64,000 nucleotides of DNA, taken from contig UQER01000002.1 in assembly GCA_900540205.1 (NCBI GenBank), positions 62,001 through 126,000 of the forward strand, written 5' to 3'. The position numbers were made by a program, and so were the translations under genes. The notes below the pieces were generated by a model. It did not search any database. It saw only the letters and a program-made list of their open reading frames with translations, and was not told the origin of the DNA. This document shows, one piece after another, positions 16,198-23,847 of the stretch (positions within the stretch are counted from its first letter, which is position 1; each line of letters begins with the position of its first letter). This stretch comes from an uncultured Porphyromonadaceae bacterium. GTDB taxonomy: Bacteria; Bacteroidota; Bacteroidia; Bacteroidales; Muribaculaceae.

Positions 16198-19100
16198 AGT
16201 TCATTCTGGTTGATTACTTTGTCATTAAGATTTGACTCAATAGTCAAGAAAAGTCGTTGGTAAATTTCTAGGGTTGAGAATAAATCTCTATTCCCCACAA
16301 TGATGAGTAATCGCTTCGCGCGCGACAAAGCCACATTTAAACGATTTGGTGATTGAGCAAACCCCAAAGAAGTTTGCTTCGGGTAACCGAACTCTGGGTA
16401 CCTTTTTTTGTCCGGCTGCTGATTTCGTGAACTTTGAATTATATTACTGCGAACCATTGACACAATGACAATATTGCGTTCCATTCCTTGAAATCTATCA
16501 ACAGTACTAACCCTTATTGGTAGACTTGAATGTTCATGAGCTATTGACCTCAATTGTTTTATCTGTTTGCTATAAAAACTAATAATGCCGATTTGTTTAT
16601 CTTCAATCTTGGGAAATTGATCTAAATAAGAGCGAAACGAAGATGATTGTTCAAACTTTGTAAGAAGTCGATTTATTGTCTCAACTTCACCGTAGTTGAC
16701 TCGGGAAGTGCCATCTAACATTTCTGGAGAAGTAGTATTTATAAACAAAACATGAGTGTTATGATTGATTAGACCTGGAATATCAATTCCGTGGTATCTC
16801 GATGCCGGGTTGTTAATGTCGGGATCATTAACCCCAAGGTCGTAAGGCCAAATTAGGCCACAACGTAGGCCACCATCTTCTCTATAGAACTGTTCAATAA
16901 CTTCATTTATATCAGGATGCATTCGATATTGCAAGTTGAATGTTCCCTTCAATGAGCTATCGATACGTTCATAAAGCTTTTGAAAATGAGATATTTCCAT
17001 CTCATCAAAATGACTCCCAATAAATTCTTTAAGCTGCATTATATGCCTTTGGTCATCACCATCTTTACTTGTCTTATATGCATAATCAAAGGTTTCTTCA
17101 AATTCTTCTTTGTCCAGCATAGGAGGTAGCTGACGATGATCTCCGATAACTATTGCTCGATTTCCATAAACGAATGGCAACACTAATTCTGCGGGTGTTG
17201 CCTTTGAAGATTCATCTTGTATAACTGTTGTAAATTCAATTCGTGTTTTGCCTTTTTTCTGTTTGAAAAGATCGCAGTAATTGTGGTAGAAAGGTGTAAA
17301 ACCTTTGAAATCGGCTTCACCAGCCCTTCTGTCACCAATTGAACTACATGTTGCGCCAATCACATTGGCATTTTCAATATATCTCTTATATACAATTTCA
17401 CGAAGACACTTGCCTGGATTGTTAAGGTAGTTTCGCCATTTTACAATTATTTCGGACGAATCGTCAACCACTCCATAAAACGCGCGACGAGCAATGTTTT
17501 CTAACCAATTCTTAAGAATAAGATTGTTTTTTTCAGGTGCGTCAGACTCTTCATTTATTTCCTCTGTTATAAGACAAGTATCACCTTCCTCAGCCCAACG
17601 TCTCATTAACTCAATAGAAAACTGCAGTCCTTCAGATTCGAGTTTTTCTTCACCGCCAAAGCGAACCGGTTTTACCAAGTTAGTTTTCCTGTTGACAATA
17701 CGTGATATAGCATTATCAACAGCTAGATTTGTCTCTGATGTAAGAAGAATTCTTTCGCGTTTGTTGCCATATTGTAAACCTTTACGTATCAGTTGCCATA
17801 TAAGTTCTGCAATAGCCGTTGACTTGCCCGTGCCAGGAGGTCCTTGAATCACAGCTAAATCCTCAGCATACATAGCCTTTATTATGGCCTGTTTTTGTGA
17901 TTCGTTTATTCGGTCATTGAGCAAATGTGCACAAAACTCAATATATACAGGACCGTCCTCTCGAAGCATTAGATCAATATCTGGAGTCTTTGTTGCCTTA
18001 GAAGAGTCAAAAATAAAATTTTGTAATCGAGGATTTGTCAATTCTTGGCCGGTAGTAGCCATAGTAAATGTATTCTTTAGGCGAGAGATTTTTTCCATTT
18101 CGCCTGTAAGAATTGGGGTTATTGTCGATATAACTCCAGACTCAAAAGCTTCAATAATAGTATTTTTTTTATCATCTGGAACATCTATGTCAAATATAAG
18201 GTTTGGATAGTTCACTCTAAGCAGTTTGCCAAATGGAATCTCCTTTTCGCCAAGCTCAAATCCGAAGTCAGCACGACGCATATCCATTATGCTATCTTCT
18301 AAATCTTCTAGTCTGGATTCAGAATTATAGTTGATATTAAGACGTATTTTCCCTTCTACCTTTGGTGCAAATTCAACATTTATACCCGGTGTGTTTATTT
18401 GTAATAAATCCTTGTTTAGCCTGGTGCTCAAAGGTTCATACAAGTCAGACTCTATATAGGGGAGGCGAATTTTTATCTGATGACAAATGCTATCATTTAT
18501 CACCGAAATATCTTCGTATTTTTCTTCCAAGGAAGCTTTTAAATCATCATAGCCGATTAACTTAGATTCAACCTTACACTTATAACGATGGTTATCATAG
18601 ACATTGACTTTGACAAATGGTATGGATTTTTCTAGATTAGCAATAATCTTCGAAATATTTTGTTCTCGCCAATTAAAATCAATACCAATAGCTCCAGTAT
18701 CTTCATTGAAACTATAGCCATCTAGCCCATTTATATATTGAGTAACTTCTTGTAGCTTTGTTTTTACAAGTTTATGTTTCGATACAGCGTATGAAAACAA
18801 AACGTTTATCTCTATGGCATCTTGGGAACAATATAGAGTGGCCACATTCAAGAAAGCCCTGATGTTTTCATTTGCTTCTCGAATGTAGTTCTCCTTACAA
18901 GGTTTTTTCTGAGAAAATATACGCTTGAATTCAAATGTATCAGTTTCCGGATAGAAGCAATCAAAGTGATACTTTAGTTCTTCTTTTGCAATCTCATTGT
19001 GTATTTTAAATATAAGTGTATATTGTTTGCAATACAAACCAATGTTTTCATATTGATGCAAGGTTTCGTTAGTTATGTATTCATTTCTATATTCAAAGAC

Positions 19101-20339
19101 CTCTATAACTTGTGGTAATTCTTGTTTTTTTCTCTTTTTTTCATAAATCACATAATGATTACCGAAAAGATAGCGTAAATAATCCTCTCGATTCACTGAG
19201 ACCTTTGAGATAAAAGCGGCAATATCATCAATATGTCCTTTGATAAGATTGCCATTATTTAATATATAATCCAATTGCCTTAATTCATCTAATGACAATT
19301 GGTCATAACGTCCCATGTCATTTGCATAATCAATAGTAACATTGATAGTAGGGGTGGTGTCAAGTTCAATATGGTACTTAGATAAACTACGACGAATCTC
19401 ACATAAGTCCGATTCTGACAAAGCATCCCACTTATTTTCATCAACAAGTATTGAGTCTGCTTCTAAATCATATTTTTCTACGCCAAGTTTGTCTTTGAGA
19501 AGGTTGTTTATCGTTTCCTCATCCTGGCTTTCGTCGATTGTTACATAAATTTTGTCATTTTCTATTTTCAATGAAGTAGGGTCTATAGAAATAGGAGAAC
19601 ATCTTTGCTTAATCAGTTTCTCTTGTATATCGACAAAACGCTGCCAAATATCCCGTATAGCATTTGTGTTGGTATCTTGGGCTGCTGTTTGCTTACGAGA
19701 CTGCGAAGAGCCCTTTCTTGCCAACCTTTCTCTCATTCTTTCTTCTTTCTCCTTTCTTTTGGGACGAGTTGTCGCATTCAAAGAAGACAAATCAATAGAG
19801 CCTATTACATTAACCTTAGAAGTATTCGGTAGATTGCGTAACTTAAACACCTCCTGAGGCTTTTCTCTCAATGGTTGCTCCTTATGCTCCGGGATGTAAG
19901 GCAAAACAGGGATTGAGCCAGTTGGATTTTTCAATTCTTCGCGTATTATCTTCCCATCGACAATGGCCATTGGGCAATTATATGAAAAGTCTTCTCGAGT
20001 CCAATAGCTAAAACTATCACAACTTTGATCCTTCGGAATAAGAATGTACCTAGTCGGCATGACAATGATAACATCATTACGCAACTTATCCCAACCGTGA
20101 GAATTAACCTCCTCTCGATTAGCAATTTGATCTAATCCAAACTTATCTTCGTTCCAAGTCAACGCAAGCAATATGGTTTTTCTACCAAACGCTTCAGCAA
20201 TAAGTTCATATTCTTCATCGGAAACCCGAGTATTGAGATTGGCCTCATCAAGGAATATACCGTTATTTTCCAGTTCTTTTATAACGGCTGAAATTTCCAA
20301 ATTGAAATCCCTACATATTTTACCCAATTTTATACGCAT
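16194..20339 (-). CDS. Large SF1 (UPF1-like) helicase with IF-2-like N terminus
   Basis: An in-frame ATG at 20381 would overlap the upstream gene; ATG 20339 lies 2 nt after that gene's stop and directly opens the conserved domain, so 1381 aa is preferred. The first 50 residues (MRIKLGKICRDFNLEISAVIKEL pattern) resemble the IF2_N fold, and a later segment (VNVIGSIDLSSLN-TRPKRKEKEERMRER) resembles the linker of Bacteroidetes translation factor IF-2. The middle (about 230-800) is unrecognised. The C-terminal helicase has Walker A GPPGTGKST, a DES(S) Walker B in VIQDESSKATPAE, GDHRQLPP, LQYRMHP, STVDRFQGMERNIVIVSMVRS and RLNVALSRAK. It is ATP-dependent nucleic-acid unwinding machinery, probably acting with the nuclease and DarT-domain neighbours. 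Confidence 0.87.
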   Translation of the reverse strand: MRIKLGKICRDFNLEISAVIKELENNGIFLDEANLNTRVSDEEYELIAEAFGRKTILLALTWNEDKFGLDQIANREEVNSHGWDKLRNDVIIVMPTRYILIPKDQSCDSFSYWTREDFSYNCPMAIVDGKIIREELKNPTGSIPVLPYIPEHKEQPLREKPQEVFKLRNLPNTSKVNVIGSIDLSSLNATTRPKRKEKEERMRERLARKGSSQSRKQTAAQDTNTNAIRDIWQRFVDIQEKLIKQRCSPISIDPTSLKIENDKIYVTIDESQDEETINNLLKDKLGVEKYDLEADSILVDENKWDALSESDLCEIRRSLSKYHIELDTTPTINVTIDYANDMGRYDQLSLDELRQLDYILNNGNLIKGHIDDIAAFISKVSVNREDYLRYLFGNHYVIYEKKRKKQELPQVIEVFEYRNEYITNETLHQYENIGLYCKQYTLIFKIHNEIAKEELKYHFDCFYPETDTFEFKRIFSQKKPCKENYIREANENIRAFLNVATLYCSQDAIEINVLFSYAVSKHKLVKTKLQEVTQYINGLDGYSFNEDTGAIGIDFNWREQNISKIIANLEKSIPFVKVNVYDNHRYKCKVESKLIGYDDLKASLEEKYEDISVINDSICHQIKIRLPYIESDLYEPLSTRLNKDLLQINTPGINVEFAPKVEGKIRLNINYNSESRLEDLEDSIMDMRRADFGFELGEKEIPFGKLLRVNYPNLIFDIDVPDDKKNTIIEAFESGVISTITPILTGEMEKISRLKNTFTMATTGQELTNPRLQNFIFDSSKATKTPDIDLMLREDGPVYIEFCAHLLNDRINESQKQAIIKAMYAEDLAVIQGPPGTGKSTAIAELIWQLIRKGLQYGNKRERILLTSETNLAVDNAISRIVNRKTNLVKPVRFGGEEKLESEGLQFSIELMRRWAEEGDTCLITEEINEESDAPEKNNLILKNWLENIARRAFYGVVDDSSEIIVKWRNYLNNPGKCLREIVYKRYIENANVIGATCSSIGDRRAGEADFKGFTPFYHNYCDLFKQKKGKTRIEFTTVIQDESSKATPAELVLPFVYGNRAIVIGDHRQLPPMLDKEEFEETFDYAYKTSKDGDDQRHIMQLKEFIGSHFDEMEISHFQKLYERIDSSLKGTFNLQYRMHPDINEVIEQFYREDGGLRCGLIWPYDLGVNDPDINNPASRYHGIDIPGLINHNTHVLFINTTSPEMLDGTSRVNYGEVETINRLLTKFEQSSSFRSYLDQFPKIEDKQIGIISFYSKQIKQLRSIAHEHSSLPIRVSTVDRFQGMERNIVIVSMVRSNIIQSSRNQQPDKKRYPEFGYPKQTSLGFAQSPNRLNVALSRAKRLLIIVGNRDLFSTLEIYQRLFLTIESNLNDKVINQNEL

Positions 20340-20341
20340 CT

Positions 20342-21781
20342 TTACTTCGCTTTTGATTGTAAATAATCTGAGGGAGTCCAAATTGTGAATCCATTATTTT
20401 TAAAGACCCTTTCACTTTGACTATTAAAGGGGAAGAATACTGCTTTTTCTGAAACTACGCCTAACTCAGCTTCTGCGATAACAGTTCCTGAATCATCCTG
20501 AATAACGAACCCCTCCTCTGAATTAAATTCTATACCATGAATTAGCAAAAAGCGAACTACGGCATGGAGGCTCTCATCATAATGTTTAAGAATAGCTTTT
20601 AAATAATCGGATTCATTCTCTAAATTTTCCTCTTCGTTTTGAGGTGTAATCGTGTATTTAATGGCTTCTGCTCGATATTCTTCTATAAAAGCTTTCGGAA
20701 GCATTACGTTTTTATACTCAATTAGACTTTTAAACATATTTGCGACTTTAGCCAATTCAAAGCCAGCATGTCCACATCCAACCGGAGTAATTAGGAATGT
20801 AAGTTGACTATTGGCATGAACGTAATCTATAAAGCGTTTGACTGCTTTATCTAAATCGCTAATGTCAAACCCTTTTGTCGGCAATGCATAACAATTTCCA
20901 GTTGGTCCGTCAATCACACCTACTTTAGCGCCAAACTTATTGGCTGCCAGCCCAGCAGCTCCATATCTTTGTGATCCTCTTCTATCGGTACCGAACACAA
21001 ACACTTGATTGGGTCTCAAATTGAAAATATGATTTGGCGTAAACCTATCATAAGATTCAAGAAGTTTCATACTCTCAATTTGAGCCGTCTGCTTTGGTTT
21101 CTTTCTGCTATCAGTTAGAGCCCGACAAACATCCATTTGAGTATTAATATTCACCGCTTTCACTTCTGTCTCTAAATTTTTTTCAACAGAATAGCTACTC
21201 AATTCCTCGCTCAAGAAAGGATTGAGGTTTAACTTTATTGCCAAATCAATAATGTCTATATTGGAAATATTAGTGGATTCACATGTTATATCTTCTATTT
21301 TATCGATGAAGTGAGTATTGTCGGTTATATGCAGCCAACTTTTCACCTTGGAAGATAGTTGATTATCAAGAGAGATTGTCTGATTAAACACGATAATCGT
21401 TGGAATATCCTTAATCCATCGTCGGTCTATATTAAGTTCTTTTAACCCTTTTCTTAATGACGAATGATTAACTCTTGCTTGTTGATATACCGTTTTGCGA
21501 GAACCTCCTTTGATTACAACTCCATTGGAAGTCCAATCACCATTTTCGCATGCAACTATGTTACCACCATAATTCTTAAATTCAATAGCAATGATCGCAT
21601 CCTGTTTAATTACAATAGCGTCATACTCGCAATCATATATGTTATAGTTTCCAATCATCAAATAGAAGCTATCTGACTCAGCAAACTTTGTCTTCATTTT
21701 TTCACACAACAATCTGAACTGCTCTCGTTCAGCCGTCGTGTCGTAATTGCTACACCTAAATGCAATAAATCCTCCAGCCAT
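20342..21781 (-). CDS. NERD nuclease-like domain fused to A1S_2505/macro-like domain
   Basis: This 479-aa protein has an N-terminal NERD domain (restriction-endonuclease fold): YDCEYDAIVI with D54 and AIIAIEFKNYGG with E67-x-K69, the D...ExK active-site set. Residues about 258-365 match the A1S_2505 phage-type domain: QVFVFGTDRRGSQRYGAAGLAANKFGA, NCYALPTKGF, FLITPVGCGHAGF and KVANMF, a fold related to macrodomains that bind ADP-ribose. The C-terminal about 110 residues are unrecognised. It is the second gene of the operon, 38 bp after the XRE gene and 2 nt before the helicase start. It may cut nucleic acid and sense or process an ADP-ribosyl signal (inference). Confidence 0.8.
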   Translation of the reverse strand: MAGGFIAFRCSNYDTTAEREQFRLLCEKMKTKFAESDSFYLMIGNYNIYDCEYDAIVIKQDAIIAIEFKNYGGNIVACENGDWTSNGVVIKGGSRKTVYQQARVNHSSLRKGLKELNIDRRWIKDIPTIIVFNQTISLDNQLSSKVKSWLHITDNTHFIDKIEDITCESTNISNIDIIDLAIKLNLNPFLSEELSSYSVEKNLETEVKAVNINTQMDVCRALTDSRKKPKQTAQIESMKLLESYDRFTPNHIFNLRPNQVFVFGTDRRGSQRYGAAGLAANKFGAKVGVIDGPTGNCYALPTKGFDISDLDKAVKRFIDYVHANSQLTFLITPVGCGHAGFELAKVANMFKSLIEYKNVMLPKAFIEEYRAEAIKYTITPQNEEENLENESDYLKAILKHYDESLHAVVRFLLIHGIEFNSEEGFVIQDDSGTVIAEAELGVVSEKAVFFPFNSQSERVFKNNGFTIWTPSDYLQSKAK

Positions 21782-21819
21782 TATGGTATAAAACGCAATT
21801 ATTAAATTGTATAAAAAAT

Positions 21820-22044
21820 TTATTGCTTATCTGAAGATGTTATCAGCTCCTTAATATCAACACCAATAACAGACGCTATATTTTGCAATGTATACAAATC
21901 TGGTTGGGAAGTGTTGGTGCACCATTTGGAGACGGTGACGGGGTCTTTGCCTAATTGCTCGGCGAGCCATTTTCCAGTGTGACCTGTTTCGGCTAATACT
22001 GCTTTTATCCTATTTAGCTTTTGTCGTTCTGTTTTTGTCTCCAT
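21820..22044 (-). CDS. XRE-family regulator heading the defence operon
   Basis: ATG 22044 (METKTERQKLNRIK) is preferred to the in-frame ATG at 22098, because the promoter -7 box lies between them. The 74-aa product is a single Cro/C1-type helix-turn-helix: VLAETGHTGKWLAEQLGKDPVTVSKWCTNTSQPDLYTLQNIASVIGVDIKELI. It lies directly upstream of the NERD, helicase, DarT-like and macrodomain genes and a 50-bp inverted repeat covers its promoter region, so it is probably the autorepressor of the operon. Confidence 0.85.
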   Translation of the reverse strand: METKTERQKLNRIKAVLAETGHTGKWLAEQLGKDPVTVSKWCTNTSQPDLYTLQNIASVIGVDIKELITSSDKQ

Positions 22045-22068
22045 TGATTGATTTATTAAATTTGAACG

Positions 22069-22136
22069 CAAAGCTACTAAAGATAAATGAGACAGCAAGC
22101 GATTATGCTGTATAACATATTCGCTTGCCGTCTCAT
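22069..22136 (-). promoter_or_regulatory. Promoter and 50-bp inverted-repeat operator of the XRE operon
   Basis: On the minus strand TAGCTTTG (22076-22069) forms the -7 box. The -33 TTG falls inside an inverted repeat with 16-bp arms: ATGAGACAGCAAGCGA at 22087-22102 and its complement with one mismatch at 22121-22136, 18 bp apart. The overlap suggests repression by the XRE protein. The hairpin may also end transcription from the excisionase gene. Confidence 0.68.
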
Positions 22137-22158
22137 TTTTCCGTAGGGTTAGGGGAAT

Positions 22159-22482
22159 TTACTTTCGTGAATCAATTCGGTGCTTTTGGAGGAAGGCGTC
22201 GAGGTCGGCGCGGTTGACGTAGATTTTGCGGCCGATTTGCGAGAAAGGAATGATGCGCTGGTCCCGGTAGTTTTGCCATGTCTTTGGCGAAACTCCGAGG
22301 ATTTTACGTGCATCTTCGGATTCTATCCATTCGCTGCCGGAGTCGTCGGCGTTGCGACGTGTTATCAGGTCGATGATTTGCTCCAGCGTTTCATGAAGGT
22401 TGCGCCACTCTTCTTCCGGTACCATTATCATTGTCATTGACGGTGCTGGTTGCTGGGGTGTGGCTTTGGGTGGAAATTTCAT
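22159..22482 (-). CDS. Excisionase-like helix-turn-helix protein
   Basis: This 107-aa protein has a C-terminal HTH_17/MerR-like module, WIESEDARKILGVSPKTWQNYRDQRIIPFSQIGRKIYVNRADLDAFLQKH, typical of excisionase-family proteins of Bacteroidetes mobile elements. The N-terminal half is a Pro-rich start and a helix (VPEEEWRNLHETLEQIIDLITR). It could act as directionality factor for the island integrase, although it lies 6 kb away. Confidence 0.8.
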   Translation of the reverse strand: MKFPPKATPQQPAPSMTMIMVPEEEWRNLHETLEQIIDLITRRNADDSGSEWIESEDARKILGVSPKTWQNYRDQRIIPFSQIGRKIYVNRADLDAFLQKHRIDSRK

Positions 22483-22575
22483 TGTTTCTCATTGTGCTTC
22501 ATGTTGATGTGCCGTAAGGCAGGATGGGAAAAAAGTTGTAATTTGGCGAAGGCCTTGGTCGAGGATGTTTAACGG

Positions 22576-22965
22576 CTATTTGAAACGGTCAGGCATCTGA
22601 GGTCTGTTTTTGTCTATCAGCGAACCGATGGTTTTGCCATAGGTGTTAAAGTGGTGTTCGAGGAGGTTCCAGACAAGACCGCTAAGGGTAATGGCTGTCC
22701 CATACTCGTCCTTAAGGAATCGTGCCATTTCTTTCAGACAGTCGAGATGTTCGTCTGAAACGTACACGACTCGTGTTCTTTTCGATGAGTCGGGTGCTTT
22801 CAGGAAGAGATCTGAATAGACTTTCTCATCGCGTGTCAGCTTCGGTGCCTTGTCACTTTCTGTTGATGATGGTTCATCATCAGCTGCGAAGTGAGGCACG
22901 ATGGGCTTGTATCCCGCAAGGGAGTTTTCCTTGGGGAGTGGGATGTTTTCAATTTTCTTTGCCAT
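22576..22965 (-). CDS. DUF3408 mobile-element protein
   Basis: This 129-aa protein matches DUF3408 (Bacteroidetes conjugative-transposon proteins): disordered N terminus, then YSDLFLKAPDSSKRTRVVYVSDEHLDCLKEMARFL and ALTLSGLV-like WNLLEHHFNTYGKTI. The C-terminal half looks like a ribbon-helix-helix-type DNA-binding unit, and such proteins may act as accessory factors for mobilisation. The noncoding palindrome-rich region begins just upstream of it. Confidence 0.78.
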   Translation of the reverse strand: MAKKIENIPLPKENSLAGYKPIVPHFAADDEPSSTESDKAPKLTRDEKVYSDLFLKAPDSSKRTRVVYVSDEHLDCLKEMARFLKDEYGTAITLSGLVWNLLEHHFNTYGKTIGSLIDKNRPQMPDRFK

Positions 22966-23847
22966 TTTGTTGATCGTTTTGAAGGTGAGAAAAAGTTGGC
23001 AACATTTACCACGATGTACCGGTAACTGCCGAAAATCGGAATAACCATCCGCAGACGGTGGAATAGACCGAGCCGTCTATCCATAGTGTTTTGTAGATAG
23101 ACATACTGCCGATTAGCCGGCTAATCGGTTGATTCACCAGCCTGCTATTTGGCTCTATGGATATATGCACATTAAGACATTGCGATATATAGCTGAATGA
23201 CCATTTAGCCATTCAGCCAGTTATCCATCCGGCTTAATAGCCATTTTCGCATAGGGTCACAGAGATGATTGCCACTACGGACTAATCTGGATCCATTGTG
23301 ACAATATGTTTTATTTGGGGATGTCTCTTTGGAAATGGGTTATAATAGACAGATGGATAGATATACAGTCGGCCATTCAGACACATGTCCATATATCCAT
23401 CCGGATAGTTTTCAGGTAGCCATTAGGCTATCTTATTGCTAACAATCTTATAATTAGAACGTCACACTATTGCCAGCACCAATAGCACCATGTCTGATCC
23501 AATGGCGCAAAGATAATATCGCCTGGATGAATCTTCCAAATTATTTCGGGTATGTTCCGCGATATTCCGTTCTGGTTCCGTTTTAGGGCGTGGAAATTCC
23601 GTATTCTCTGGCCGTCGTGCAACGAGTAGAATGCTTCTGGTGCCACAGGCGTCGGCATGGAGAACACGACTTTGGAGTGTTCTCAACCCCTCCACGCAAG
23701 GATGTTTTGTGGGTAACCCAAAACCTTTTGAGGTAACTCAAAAGACACCTTGCTGTGGTCGTGTGACCACCGAATTTTTCTGTCCTGAAATCATAGCTGT
23801 TTGGCAGAATGGTCAGATAGCTAACCAACCAGATAACCAGTTGTCTA
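22966..23847. other. Palindrome-rich noncoding region, candidate oriT or replication region
   Basis: No convincing gene lies in these 880 bp. The left half holds a perfect 20-bp palindrome centred on AGCCGGCT (23109-23128), GCTGAATG/CATTCAGC arms (23192-23217), and several short CCATCCGG-type repeats up to 23425. The right half holds GAGAACAC/GTGTTCTC (23660-23684), a GGGTAACCC dyad inside TTTTGTGGGTAACCCAAAA (23705-23723), and CTTTTGAG-GTAA-CTCAAAAG (23725-23744). The last two share a GGTAAC core. The density and position beside DUF3408 suggest a transfer origin or structured regulatory RNA. Confidence 0.5.

Noticed and set aside
10949..22044. A plain two-gene DarTG toxin-antitoxin system
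   Set aside because: No stand-alone DarT gene is present. The ART domain is the end of a 1473-aa protein, and helicase and nuclease genes are translationally linked to it.
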